DNA of 64,000 bases from Eledone cirrhosa (GCA_964016885.1 OZ024741.1:36334923-36398922), one strand, 5' to 3'. Shown: positions 49,811 to 61,391, counted from the stretch's first letter. A program made the numbers and translations. The notes: a model not told the origin generated them from the letters alone.

Positions 49811-49882
49811 GTGGGGGATAGGGCAGTGGATTGGTAGTATCAGTAGAGTGTTGGAAAAAATGTTTCGTAGTATTTAGTTATC

Positions 49883-50095
49883 CTTGAAAAAACTTGTATC
49901 TTTTCCAGGTGTTCAATTGTCTTTCATCAGCTTAATTTTGTCTTTTGGAAAGGCAACTTAATTTTACATTACCCTCATTCTATCTATTTGAATGGTATAA
50001 GGTAGAAACATTTTTATGGGTAAAGTTACCCTTGAAAAGGATTGTATCTTTTCCAGGTGATCAATTGTCTCTCATCAGTTTAATTTTTAATGTCT
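49883..50095. repeat. Direct repeat pair, ~55 bp
   Basis: CTTGAAAAAACTTGTATCTTTTCCAGGTG..TCAATTGTCTTTCATCAG at 49883-49935 recurs with few changes at 50030-50085. Purpose unknown. Confidence 0.7.
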
Positions 50096-50385
50096 TGCAC
50101 CACCACATTAGCAAGACATTCTCTAAAAGTGCAAAACATTACTTAAAATAAAACAATAAAAGTTTTTAGTTTACTGCAAATTTTCCCAACAATCTGTCCA
50201 CTAGTAAAGATATTAGAAACATTTGAATTAACAAACTCATTTCCAGATATTTTCTGCTAAATTATTCAGGGTGTTAAAAGTTAACCCTTTTGTGACTACA
50301 TTTCTAATGAAATATATTCTATTTCAATTAATTAATGAAGAACTTTGAAGGATTTACTAAAATTATGAATTATTTCATTGCTTTA

Positions 50386-50497
50386 ATAGTTGTTTCTACT
50401 TTTGGCACAAGGCCAGCAATTACCCAGTACATTACTGGTACTTTATTTTATCGACCCCATAAGGATGAAAGAAAAAGTTAACCTCGACGGGCTATAA
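50386..50497 (-). mobile_element. 5'-truncated SINE
   Basis: TTGTTTCTACTTTTGGCACA, CCAGTACATTACTGGTAC, CATAAGGATGAAAGAAAAAG, ACCTCGACGGGCT, cut before the B box. TTTAATAG before and TATAATAG after may be a diverged TSD. Confidence 0.82.
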
Positions 50498-50960
50498 TAG
50501 TAACTTAATGTAAGGTTCTTATATAAAATTATGTTAGAAGATTTTAATTTAAATTGGAAGCTTTTAAAATGGGTGGTTTTATTTCATAGAACCAGAGTCA
50601 GTTTTTGGCCGGTTTGGTAACTAAAGGGTTAATGTTACTGAAACTGGAGTTAAGCATCTATCATATGGATTTTGTTGTTTGGTTGTTAGAAAATTTAACT
50701 TTTAACAGATGTGTTACAATGGTTGTGTAGTTCACTGTAGATCTACTGCTGACCACATCTTAGTCATGTGTTCAAACCTTATTATAGCCATTGGGGTTCT
50801 GTCCTAGGGTATTTAGTTCATTACTGTGTTATACACATACCTCAGTCTGTCTGGTCAGCTACAGGTGCCACATCTACTTTATTGTTGAGTAGAAAATAGA
50901 ATTTAACAAAAAAAAACAATTGTCCTAATAATATAAAATATTTCATTTCTAGCAGCATAA
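50498..50960. other. No gene seen
   Basis: Unique AT-rich intergenic DNA without recognisable features. Confidence 0.5.
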
Positions 50961-50965
50961 AAAGA

Positions 50966-51152
50966 TAATTGTTTCTACTTTTGGCACAGGCCAGCAACTA
51001 TCCCAGTGTATTACTGGTACTTTATTTTATCGACCCCATAAGTATGAAAGGCAAAGTTAACCTCGGCGGGATTTGAACTCAGACCATAAAGGGCCGTAAC
51101 TCTTTGCTGCAAAGCATGGTGTCCGACCCTCTACCGATACTGCCAATCCAAG
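50966..51152 (-). mobile_element. tRNA-derived SINE
   Basis: ATTGTTTCTACTTTTGGCAC, CCCATAAGTATGAAAGGC, GCGGGATTTGAACTC, CCGACCCTCTACCGATACTG. Complete, minus strand, little diverged. Confidence 0.92.
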
Positions 51153-51565
51153 GGTTATACATACTCTTGTGCATCTGCCACATTTTTACAGCTGTTTTTT
51201 GCATGGGTGAAGATAAGACCTTTTGAGCCACATTTTCCATAATCAGAATATTTTCCTTATGTCAACCCATACATTATTTTAAATATGCTATATATACTGC
51301 AGGATGTATTGTTTATATGGATATAATGCCCAAACTGGCATTTATAAATGGTGTCAAAATGATGTTTTCAGCAAGTGGTACACATCCAAATGATACATAT
51401 TTCGGTGAGGACAGTGGCTACATGATTCGGCGTAGAGCCCACTCCCATGATCTTTTCAGACAGCATCTTACATAATAAGGTTACAATCAAGGAGGTAATC
51501 CAAAATTGAAGTGACAAGGGAACGGACAAACAGCGATGTTCACGAATCAAATGCCCGTTCCCATA
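51153..51565. other. No gene recognised
   Basis: A 60-codon minus-strand frame (51368-51550) continues the open sense of surrounding sequence but shows no family motif I can name. It ends at an AT microsatellite (51563-51583). Confidence 0.4.
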
Positions 51566-51584
51566 TATATATATATATATATAG

Positions 51585-53893
51585 AAAAGATGAATATAAA
51601 ATGAAAGTGCTTTTTTTGAAAAGGAATTTATTAGGTATTAACATATGTTTCTGTAACAGACGGAATACCTATGTATCGCTGCTTGCGTAATCATATAATG
51701 TTAGCAAGTATTCGTTAGCAAATGTATAATCAGTTGTCACTTCTTCAGAGATTTTGGATAAATTGGATAAAATCAGAAAAATTGAAGTATTTATATTAGT
51801 AATAGAGGAAGAAGAGAGGGGATAGTATATGACAGATGGTAATTTAATTTACTGCTAAACAAGTATATAAAGGGTTTCTAATGAGAATACCATGAATAAA
51901 TGGTTCATTTTATCTAAATAAGAATTTTTGGGAGTGCCAATTTTAATCTCTACTTGACCAATTGGACAGTGGACAGGGCTGGTCATTTGGTGTAGTAGTA
52001 TTAATTATAAAGTGTTAATTGGGGAAGGGGGAGATTTCGATTGCTGCTGAATAACATCAATGCTAGTAGCCAGCTGGTATATGCATTAGGGAATTGAATT
52101 AAGAAATCAGAAATCTCATTTTATCTATAGCAGTTTATATTAAATGGTAAATAAAAGAAGAGTTGATAGAATTAAGACTAATAGAGAATGTTAATATCTA
52201 TTTTGACAATCAAACGGGGATAGAGACAGGTGTTCAATCCTGGTAGTATTTATAATATGAAAATGTAGATTTTAAGCGATGGTTACTGTATAACGATCGC
52301 TCTATTCTGTTATTTAATAAAATGTTTTTGGATTTCATAATACAAAATAATTCGACATTACATAATTTACAAAATTCCTGTCCGTGGGAATATGGGGGGC
52401 AGCCGCTATTATATCCCATTTTAGGTGAAATTGTTGATTATTTTCACGCAGCTGCCAAGCCTTGTCTGCGAGTGTTGTTACATAACGCTGGTTTTCATGT
52501 TTTATCGAGTAACGATGTCTATAAAGGCGTGATTTGAAGGAGGTGGCTGTAGATCCCACATAGTACCACTTCTGTCTATCCGATTCGATAGTACATTTGT
52601 ATACGATGTTGCGTTCAAGACACTGATTGTTCAACGGACACATTCCTGGTTGGACACAGTTGCAATTATAATTTTGCGTTGTTGTATTGTCATGGATGGG
52701 TTGATGAGGTTGCTTAGGTATGACAGGATGTTGTTTGTTGTTTTGTGATGTTATAGCTAATGTTTTACGTGTATTGTTATGTGTTGGAAGGCGTTTATAC
52801 AACCGTTTTGCGTTCAGCTTTTTTATATGTTGTTCAATATTAGGGGCGGTTGAATATGAAAGTCGAATAGTGTTAGGGTTTAAGATTTTATTATATTTAT
52901 GTGATGTTGGAAAGTGTTTTTTAACTAATCGAAAGAATTGTGAGGGTAAATTGGTTTTAATAGAGTTGTTATAGACCGGGTTGTACCAAATATACTCTTT
53001 ACATCGCCTTCTGTTTGGTGGTGTGCGACTATTATTGTGTCTATTGCGGTAGTGTATGTATGGTGGTGATTCTATGCTATTTCTACCCCTATGGGATTTA
53101 TTTTGGGTGTTTTGGTGATCTTCGACTATATACTCTATATTATCTAGGTGTCCGGCTTTCCTAAGTGTATCATCATAATATTCGGCATGTTCTTTGAAGG
53201 TTTGTTGGTTGGACGACAGGCGGGAGATTCTAAGAGAAACATTTCTAGGGATGGATTTAATTATAGAGAGTGGATGGTTAGAACTCGTATTTACATATTT
53301 AAGGTTCTCATTTAGTTTATGGAACGGTTTAATCGTATCTGTATTGAGATTGAAAGTAACATCAAGGAAATTGACCTCTTTGAGGTTATATTCAAATGTA
53401 ATATTTAATCCTAGTTCCTTAAAAAGCTCTCTGATATTTTTACGCATCCTTTCTAAATTCTGGTTATTCATATGCTTAACTAATAGGAGCGCATCATCAT
53501 GGTAGATTCCACCGTGGAGATCCTTGAATTTTCCTTGTAGTCTGTGGGTGATATAAATTCCCACGAGATCTGTTACTTCCGCCGAATCATTAGAACCCAT
53601 AGTGATATCAAAATTAGAAGGTCTATCTTTGCGAACCCAGTAGCTATCATCGAATTTAACTATAGTTTTCCTCGCTTCCATAATAATTTTAATTTCAGCA
53701 TCCGTAAGGTCGGAATTAGCCTTAGCGAACGAAAGAGCTTCATGTAGAGTATCAGGTGAAATTGAGGAATAATATTCATCAATATCAAACTGAATAAATT
53801 TTGATTTTTTCTTATCACTAATGTTATTAAACCATCTTATTGCTTCATGAGTGTTACCCCATAGTTTAATTTCTACTTTAACCTTCAGTAGCT
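51585..53893 (-). mobile_element. Penelope-like element, 5'-truncated
   Basis: Minus-strand element: RT/GIY-YIG ORF to 52335, then ~750 bp of AT-rich 3' sequence. It includes on the minus strand TCTCTGAAGAAGTGACAACTG (51739-51759), the sort of phrase found in Penelope terminal repeats. The 5' end is cut at ~53893, where C/T-rich DNA and then a minisatellite begin. Confidence 0.8.
52335..53893 (-). pseudogene. Penelope-like RT with C-terminal GIY-YIG nuclease
   Basis: Open for ~519 codons from the truncation point; the first Met in frame is at 53681. RT motif A is at the very start (KFIQFDIDEYYSSIS), and motif C is YHDDALLLVK in a TDLVGIYITHRL..HGGIYHDD context. Then come EVNFLDVTFNL, SSNHPLSIIKSIPRN, YIWYNPVYN, FFRLVKKHFP, a Cys-rich CNCVQPGMCPLNNQC, and the GIY-YIG domain YYVGSTATSFKSRLYRHRYS with WQLR and NYV downstream. 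Penelope-like elements encode exactly this RT plus GIY-YIG order. The nuclease nicks the target and the RT copies the element RNA. The frame is clean, but the N-terminal part before motif A is missing, so it is a truncated insertion. Confidence 0.9.
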
Positions 53894-54020
53894 CTTCTCA
53901 GCATCACAGAACACCACCACCCCTACTACATCCAGGGACACCTCCTGCACCCTTCCAATCCCAGCATCTACACTCAATCCAGGGTCATTACTCTACCCAG
54001 GATCAACTCCACCCACTAAA
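53894..54020. other. C-rich linker, no gene seen
   Basis: CACCACCACCCCTACTACATCC and similar C/A-rich sequence between the Penelope truncation point and the minisatellite. Confidence 0.6.
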
Positions 54021-55715
54021 ATCATAACACACCTGCTATAACACACCTCCCTATAACACACCTGCTATAACACACCTGCTATAACACACCTGCTATAACA
54101 CACCTCCCTATAACACACCAGCTATAATACACCTGCTATAACACACCTGCTATAACACACCTGCTATAACACACCTCCCTATAACACACCTGCTATAACA
54201 CACCTCCCTATAACACACCAGCTATATCACACCTGCTATAACACACCTCGCTGTAACACACCTCCATATAACACACCTGCTATAACACACCTGCTATAAT
54301 ACACCTGCTATAACACACCTGCTATAACACACCTCCCTATAACACACCTGCTATAACACACCTCCCTATAACACACCTGCTATAACACACCTGCTATAAC
54401 ACACCTCCCTATAACACACCTGCTATAACATACCTCCCTATAACACACCTGCTATAAGACACCTGCTATAACACGCCTGCTATAACACACCTGCTATAAC
54501 ACACCTCCCTATAACACACCTGCTATAACACACCTCCCTATAACACAACTGCTATAACACACCAGCTATAACACACCTGCTATAACACACCTCCCTATAA
54601 CACACCTCCCTATAACAGACCTGCTATAACACACCTGCTATAACACACCTGCTATAACACACCTGCTATAACACACCTCCCTATAACACACCTCCCTATA
54701 ACAGACCTGCTATAACACACCAGCTATAACACACCTGCTATAACACACCTCCCTATAACATACCTCCCTATAACAGACCTGCTATAACACACCTGCTATA
54801 ACACACCTGCTATAACATACCTGCTATAACACACCTCCATATAACACACCTGCTATAACACACCTCCCTATAACACACCTGCTATAACAGACCTGCTATA
54901 ACACACCTCCCTATAACACACCTCCCTATAACACACCAGCTATAACACACCTGCTATAACACACCTGCTATAACACACCTGCTATACTACACCTGCTATA
55001 ACACACCTGCTATAACACACCTCCCTATAACACACCAGCTATATCACACCTGCTATAACACACCTCGCTGTAACACACCTCGCTGTAACACACCTCCATA
55101 TAACACACCTGCTATAACACACCTGCTATAACACACCTGCTATAACACACCTGCTATAACACACCTGCTATAACACACCTCCCTATAACACACCTCCCTA
55201 TAACACACCAGCTATAACACACCTGCTATAACACACCTGCTATAATACACCTGCTATAACAGACCTGCTATAACACACCTGCTATAACACACCTGCTATA
55301 ACACACCTGCTATAACACACCTTCTATAACACACCTGCTATAACACACCTGCTATAACACACCTGCTATAACACACCTGCTAAAATATACCTGCTATAAC
55401 ACACCTGCTATAACACACCTGCTATAACACACCTTCTATAACACACCTGCTATAACACACCTGCTATAACACACCTTCTATAACACACCTGCTATAACAC
55501 ACCTGCTATAACACACCTGCTATAACACACCTTCTATAACACACCTGCTATAACACACCTGCTATAACACACCTGCTATAACACACCTGCTAAAATATAC
55601 CTGCTATAACACACCTGCTATAACACACCTGCTATAACACACCTTCTATAACACACCTGCTATAACACACCTGCTATAACACACCTGCTATAATACACCT
55701 GCTATAAGGCAACTG
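54021..55715. repeat. 14/15-bp minisatellite, ~115 units
   Basis: Units ACACCTGCTATAAC (14 bp) and ACACCTCCCTATAAC (15 bp) with rarer CAGCTATAAC, TTCTATAAC and AGACC variants. The left two thirds mix both types; the right third (from ~55230) is nearly pure GCTATAAC. A ~180 bp block with TAAAATATACCTGC occurs twice (55380 and 55590). Confidence 0.97.
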
Positions 55716-55739
55716 CTTCAGCCCCTCACCCCTCCTAAA

Positions 55740-56128
55740 TCACACCTCATCACCAATACTTGCCATACACTTATGAGATACCTATCACCCTTCTCTCCCA
55801 CTACTTCTTGATCCCATAGAGTAGGTAGGGCTCTTCAGTTGAGCCCTAGATGGTGGTTGGCAACAGAAAGAGCATCCCACTGTAGAAACTATAGCAAAAA
55901 GGGTCGAGGGGACTGCCCAAGTGTGTCAAGAGCACAACAACCTCTTTAGTGTCAGTGGTCTACATGATAAATACACCCAGTACACACTGTAAAGTGGTTG
56001 GTGATAAGAAGATGCAAGAGTGCAGGAATATAAGTGTGATACAGGCTTCCAGCCCGTCTGTGAAGTCAGTGGTTCCACGTGAGTGCTGACGGCCCAACCC
56101 TTGCTTAAATGATGATGATGAGGATCAT
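55740..56128 (+). mobile_element. Old LINE 3' UTR fragment
   Basis: GAGCATCCCACTGTAGAAAC, CACCCAGTACACACTGTAAA, GTGGTTGGTGATAAGAAG and GCCCAACCCTTGC, then ATGATGATGATG. Diverged. Confidence 0.7.
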
Positions 56129-56144
56129 ATATATACATATATAT

Positions 56145-56605
56145 GAGGATGGAAGCCTTGGAGCGAGGAGACCTAAGACATGGGATGAGATGATAAAAGC
56201 TGATTTTGCCCAATTGCACTTCTCAAAGGCGATAACATAGGACTGAGCCCTCTGGTGTTATGCAGTAATACAGAAGATCCAACTCCCCATGAGTACAAGC
56301 CGAAGCTGAAACATATAGACAGTATGCCCCGCCTCCCATTGTAAAGTGGTCGTGTAGGGGCACAACCTAACCCTAACCCAACCCACACTGTAAAGTGGTC
56401 GTTTAGGCGCCACGATAAAAAGCAGCCAGTACTCAGTGTAAATGAGGTTGGTGCTAGGAAGGACATCCAGCTGTAGAAATCAAGCCCAAATCAGTTATGT
56501 ATGAGCAAGACATGGTCACCTGACCTGGCATTGCTCTCAATAGGACAACTCGTCTAACCCATGCTGGTGTGGAAGAATGGACGTAAAACAATGATGGTGA
56601 TGATA
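56145..56605 (+). mobile_element. LINE-A 3' end
   Basis: Starts in the coding end (CTAAGACATGGGATGAGATGAT, AAAGCTGATTTTGCCCAATTGC), then the 3' UTR with both CAC(T)GTAAAGTGGTCGT blocks and GAGGTTGGTGCTAGGAAGG, ending ATGATGGTGATGAT. CCTAACCCTAACCC at ~56367 is a small local expansion. Confidence 0.88.
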
Positions 56606-56668
56606 TATGAAAGTCTAGGAAACACAAAATGAACAAACAAGAGGATACAATAACATGAAGTGTGTTAG

Positions 56669-57066
<398 letters not shown>

Positions 57067-57159
57067 TTTATACTTTCACTCGTGTAGGACACCTCGGTTA
57101 TTTTTCATTTTGTAAAAAAAACCTCACTTTCTAATATATATATATATATATATAATTTA

Positions 57160-57935
57160 TTTCAGCAGAGTATACTGGAACGATGCCATCCAGTGCAGCC
57201 TAGTCTGTGACAGGCTCATGCGCCAGCTTGACCAGCACTGCCTTGCCTCTTTTCGCGCAGCCATCAGACCCTACAGTGGTGCCTGGCTCCATGCCTTACC
57301 CTCCTTCTAGACTAGCATGCAGCTGGACATCAATAGCCAGCACATCGGCGTTTCCCTGAGGCTAGGCCTCCGGATCTGCGAGCCACACAAATGTCGCTGT
57401 GGATCCACCATGGCCCCTTTTGGCCTCCACCCGCTTTCCTGTCGCTACAGTGCCGGCTGCCTTCTACTCCATGCTGCCCTCAATGAGGTCATAAAGCATG
57501 GGTCGAATGCTGCAGGCTTTTCCTCCCAGTTCGAGCTGGGGCTGGACCGAGGGGACGGCAAAAGGCCAGATGGCATGACCATCTTCCCGTTCTGTGGTGG
57601 CAAACCCCCTCATCTGCCACTTGCACCGACACTTTCTCCAGCCACTATCTAGTGCAGTCTGCGACTAACCCAGGTTCTGCTGCACTTCGGGCTGAGGAGG
57701 GAAAACTCTCCAAGTACCAGTCACTCTCCAACAGGTTTGTGGTCGTGCCCTTGGCAGTGGAGGCTTCTGGTGTCCTTGGCCCTAGGGCTACCTCCCTACT
57801 CACCACCATAGGTGCTGTGCTGACCAGCAGCAGGTTTGAGCCTCACAAGATGGAATGACTCTGCCAGCGCATCTCCCTTACCATCCTCCGGGGGAAACAC
57901 CTTCTCCATTCTGTCTGCCGGGGCTGTAGGGTGAC
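57160..57935 (+). pseudogene. Retroelement-type ORF C-terminus (RPDG domain), broken
   Basis: Pieces across frames: CLASFRAAIRPYSGAWLHAL, stop, then MQLDINSQHIGVSLRLGLRI, CEPHKCRCGSTMAPFGLHPL, SCRYSAG, LLHAALNEVIKHG, GLDRGDGKRPDGMTIFPF (57317-57652). After a frameshift, SKYQSLSNRFVVVPLAVEAS, GVLGPRATSLLTTIG (57652-57858). The C.C(G)..G.H.LSC..S.G..H..LN and RPDG patterns are ones I associate with the C-terminal part of retroelement polymerases in invertebrates. Family name uncertain; the usual WD.T after RPDG is lost at the frameshift. At least two stops and one frameshift. G/C-richer than its surroundings. Confidence 0.55.
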
Positions 57936-57957
57936 CAGCATGTGGGACCCCATTTGC

Positions 57958-58055
57958 TCACTATACAGAGAGATGGGGAGAGTGAGAGAGATGAGGAAGG
58001 TGAGAGAGATGGGGAGGGTGAGAGAGATGGGGAGGAGGAGGAGAGAGATGGAGGC
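57958..58055. repeat. Purine-rich GAGAGAGATGGGGA repeat
   Basis: GTGAGAGAGATGGGGAG repeated four to five times with AGGAGGAGG. It is polypurine on the plus strand. Confidence 0.9.
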
Positions 58056-58119
58056 GATGACAGTGGGAGTGCAGTTCTTCCGTGTTCGGATACATTGCAC
58101 CTGCCATGTGAACCATGTG

Positions 58120-58208
58120 ATATTTTATTTTACTAGACACACAACCTGGTCCAGGAATTGAACCCACCTAAGTCTAGCACTCTAACCACTAGGCCATGCA
58201 ACTTCACA
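58120..58208 (-). mobile_element. tRNA-like SINE head
   Basis: Minus strand: GTTGCATGGCCTAGTGGTTAG (A box) and GTGGGTTCAATTCCTGG (B box), followed by ACCAGGTTGTGTG. Head only; no body or tail. It could be mistaken for a tRNA gene, but the acceptor stem does not close. Confidence 0.7.
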
Positions 58209-58297
58209 GCTGTACTCTCAGACTACGCCAAGGAAATCGGGATAAGCACTGGCCTAATGAGCCTCCAAATCTGAGACAAACTTTAGACTTTAGACGT

Positions 58298-58361
58298 TAT
58301 ATATATATGTTATATATATATCCAAATATATACATATATATGTGGTGGGGGGGGTGCGTGT

Positions 58362-58393
<32 letters not shown>

Positions 58394-58402
58394 TATGTAT
58401 AT
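58298..58402. repeat. AT microsatellite and G8 run
   Basis: TATATATATGTTATATATATCC, GTGGTGGGGGGGGTGCG and a ~22 bp TA run. Confidence 0.9.
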
Positions 58403-58925
58403 GTAGCGAGATCTGTCCACGCCCTGAACCTTGGGTGACACCTAAAGGTCAAATTCTAGGTTTCTAGGTCACCACCCTTTTGGTGTGAACAGGTTGATGC
58501 GTTGGCTATCCACTCAAGGTGGGAGACAGGAAGCGACAGGTATATAAAGCCTGTATCATCCCACGTTTACACAGAGAGATCGGAGCATTATGCTAGCAAC
58601 AAACTATGTAAAGATTCCCCGCTACCTTCAGACCCTTGAGGTCTATAGAAATACAGAGTGAATAGACTCAGGATGAGAACTACTACGACTGACTGCAACA
58701 AACTTTAACCACCAACACATTTTATCTGGTTGTTCGCAGTTTTGGTTGTTCGCAGTTTTCACATCAACAACAAAATAACATTTTCAACTCTCGGTAACTG
58801 TTTTATTGTACTTTTTGATTGAAGTGAAGTAAACCATTATATATAAACTAAAATCATTTATTATTGTTATTTCAACTAATAATCATGTTAATCCATGTGA
58901 CGCATTCTTAATTATACCCTTCGTT
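58401..58925 (+). mobile_element. Possible solo LTR
   Basis: Starts TGTAGCGAGATCTGTCC and contains a TATA-box-like GGTATATAAAGCCTG (58540-58554) with ACACAGAGAGATCGGAGC about 25 bp downstream. Also present is a duplicated GGTTGTTCGCAGTTTT. It ends near CATGTGACGCATTC. This promoter-like layout fits a Gypsy-type LTR. I see no flanking gag/pol, and the 3' boundary and TSD are unclear. Confidence 0.4.
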
Positions 58926-58939
58926 AAATATATATATAT

Positions 58940-59998
58940 CATCATCATCATCATCATCATCGTTTAACGTCCATCTTCCACGCTTGCATGGGTTTGGACG
59001 GGAATTTTCCCACTTGAAGCAAGATTTGTTGTCTTGCTCGTATAGGACTGTCTGGCGGGTTTTCTACGGCTGGATGCCCTTCCTAACACCAACCACATTT
59101 ACAGTGTGGACTGGGAGGTTTTTACCGTGTTACCTACATAGCCACATTACAGCATGGACTGTGTGTTTTTTGTCATGACACCTACACGACCTCATTTATT
59201 TCGGACTGGATGTTGTGGTACCAACATAACTTTACATCGAAAGGGGTGGTGCAGATGGGGTGGAGATAGTGGGACGGGGGGGGGGGTATTTTTGTTAAGA
59301 CGTGCCTACGGACTGTAGGTTTCGCTTTGTACTTAGGCAAGGCGGGTCTTCTGTATTACTGTGTAGCACCAAAGATCTCAGTCCAGTGACATTGTCTTGG
59401 AGAGGTGTAAGTGTGTGAGGTCGGAATTTATCAAGTCGCCCCAGGTTTTTCTGGGTCTGCCTACTCCTTGGCTACCATCTATTTTTATCGCCCTGCACTT
59501 TTTTATACAGCTGTTGTCTTTCATGCGCATCACGTGACCGTACCAACGTAGTCTTCTCTCGAGTAAACAACATCTAATTCCTCTTATTCCTAATTTCTCC
59601 CTTAGTTCATTTATGCTTTGCCGTTCACGTATATTACTATTACACATCCGACGGAGCATGCAAGCTTCGTTCCTCTCCAGTCTGCGTATATCCTCTGCAC
59701 ACAATGCCCAAGTCTCACTGCCATGTAACATTGTTGTTCGTATGCAGGCATCATACAGTCTGCCTTTCATTTTTAGAGAGAAACCTTTAGCCGCCAATAG
59801 TGGTATAAGCTCTCTGAACTATTTCCATCCCATTCTGACTCTGGCTATTGTACTTTCAGAGCACCCTCCACCACTGCTGATTTTGTCACCCAGGTAACGG
59901 AAGGTGTCCACTATTTGTATAGAACCATCTGTGCAATGGAATGAGCTAGTATTCTGTGTGCACTTGCTGCTACTTATTGCACCTGAGCACCGGCCACA
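58940..59998 (-). mobile_element. LINE-B 3' fragment
   Basis: (ATC)n tail at 58940-58962, 3' UTR, then C-terminal coding back to part of the PHD-like finger at 59998, where an AT repeat begins. A G12 run (59275-59288) has expanded in the UTR. Confidence 0.92.
59345..59998 (-). pseudogene. LINE-B C-terminal coding remnant
   Basis: Frame 59819-60055 gives CGRCSGAISSSKCTQNTSSF, IVDTFRYLGDKISSGGGCSE and RVRMGWK. A stop (Lys codon AAG changed to TAG, at ~59820) separates it from 59378-59797: FRELIPL.., MAAKGFSLKMKGRLYDACIR, SETWALCAEDIRRLERNEAC, GVGRPRKTWGDLINSD. The order and sequence follow LINE-B closely. No RT. Confidence 0.9.
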
Positions 59999-60000
59999 TA

Positions 60001-60265
60001 TATATATATTGTTATACTTTGGGAGGGTCATGTTGCCAATAAGAAACACACGCAACAGTTGCTTTCACTCCAATGTATTATAAATTAAATTTATAAATTT
60101 AAGAATTTAGGAATTTATAAATTTCCAGTTGGTTGGTTGGTTCTACAACCGGATGGTTGTTCATATATTGTCAAAGTTCTTTCGTCACACATTCTGTGAC
60201 CTCTTCAGTGACTGGGGATTCTTCTCTTTGTTTTGTGCCTCTCCTTTGTTCTGTCCTATATATAT
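60001..60265 (-). mobile_element. Penelope-terminal-repeat-like fragment with hammerhead-like core
   Basis: Between two LINE insertions. Minus strand reads CACTGAAGAGGTCACAGAATG, TGTGACGAAAGAACTTTGAC, then CAACCATCCGGTTG. The layout CTGAAGA, stem, GAAA is the hammerhead core order known from Penelope-like terminal repeats. No coding part remains. Confidence 0.45.
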
Positions 60266-60272
60266 ATATATA

Positions 60273-60968
60273 TCATCATCATCATCATCATCACCGTTTT
60301 ACGTCCGTTCTTCCACGCTAGCATGGGTTAGACGGGTTGTCCTGTTGTGGGCAGTGTCTGGTCGGCTGACCATGCCTTGCTCATACAGGAACTGATCTGG
60401 CTTGATTTCTACAGCTGGATGCCCTTCCTAACACCAACCTCATTTACAGTGAGTGCTGGGTGCTTTTTCGTGGCGCCTACACGTCCACTTTACAGTGTGG
60501 GCTGGGTGCTTTTTTGCCGTGGCGCCTCCACGACCACCTTGCGGTGGGGGGGGGGGGGGGGGCATATTGTTTATATGCTTCAGCATGTACCCATGGGAGG
60601 TCGGGTACCCTGTATTACTGCGTGACGCCAGAAGTCACGGTCGTGTGTCATTGACTTTGAGAGGTGTAGTTGGGTAAGGTCGGCTTTTATCACCTCATCC
60701 CAAGTCATCTTGGGTCTCCCCACTCCGCGGTTTCCATCAACTTCTAGTGCTCTGCACCTTTTTATGCAGCTGTCATCCTTCATACGCATCACATGTCCAT
60801 ACCAGCGTAACCGCCTCTCCTGCACGCAGCATTTGATTCCTCTTATGCTCAGTCTCTCTCTCAATTCATTTATGCTTTGTCGTTCACGTATATTACTGTT
60901 ACACATCCATCGGAGCATGCAGGCTTCGTTTCTCTCTAATCTACGTAAGTCGTTTCTCTCTAATCTAC

Positions 60969-60970
<2 letters not shown>
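60273..60970 (-). mobile_element. LINE-A 3' fragment
   Basis: (ATC)n tail, full 3' UTR with a G18 run (60545-60562), then coding up to LRRLERNEACMLRWMCNSNI. At its 5' end a 21-bp segment (CGTTTCTCTCTAATCTACGTA) is tandemly duplicated before an AT tract. The open minus frame 60580-61242 contains SINELRERLSIRGIKCCVQE, GRPKMTWDEV and is this remnant plus read-through of the neighbour. Confidence 0.9.

Positions 60971-60999
<29 letters not shown>
60971..60999. repeat. (AT)n junction
   Basis: About 29 bp of TA joining the 5' end of a minus-strand LINE-A to the 5' end of a plus-strand LINE-B. Confidence 0.95.
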
Positions 61000-61000
<1 letters not shown>

Positions 61001-61020
61001 GATGCTATAAGCTTTTCTGG

Positions 61021-61362
61021 GTGGGAAATGACAATGGGCTGGGTGGAGTAGGTATCATGGTAGCAGAAAAGTGGGCAGATAAGATAATAGACGTAAATAG
61101 AGTGAACGACAGAATAATTAAAATAAGACTTGTCCTCAATAGAACTACGGTGACAGTAATATCTGCGTACGCACCCCAATCCGGACTGGCCGGCACTATA
61201 AAAGACAGATTCTATGAGACACTGATGCTCACTACCTCCCAAATAACCAACAGTGACTATATAATTATTGCAGGCGACCTAAATGGTCACGTTAGACAAC
61301 ATTGTGACGGCTACGAAGAAATCCATGGAGGCTATGATCGGGGGAACACACAAGCCAGGTAG
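61021..61362 (+). pseudogene. LINE-B endonuclease domain remnant
   Basis: Encodes MGNDNGLGGVGIMVAEKWAD, LNRTTVTVISAYAPQSGLAG and YIIIAGDLNGHVRQ from the middle of the endonuclease/exonuclease/phosphatase domain, with the AGDLNGH catalytic motif intact. It ends shortly after HGGYDRGNTQAR because of the ~115 bp deletion, which shifts the frame relative to the downstream ORF. Confidence 0.88.
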
Positions 61363-61391
61363 ATTATATCCTTACCAGAAGACGTGACAGA

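Noticed and set aside
51368..51550. 60-codon minus-strand frame (VPLSLQFWITSLIVTLLCK)
   Set aside because: Looks protein-like but I cannot tie it to any family, and no extended frame supports it.
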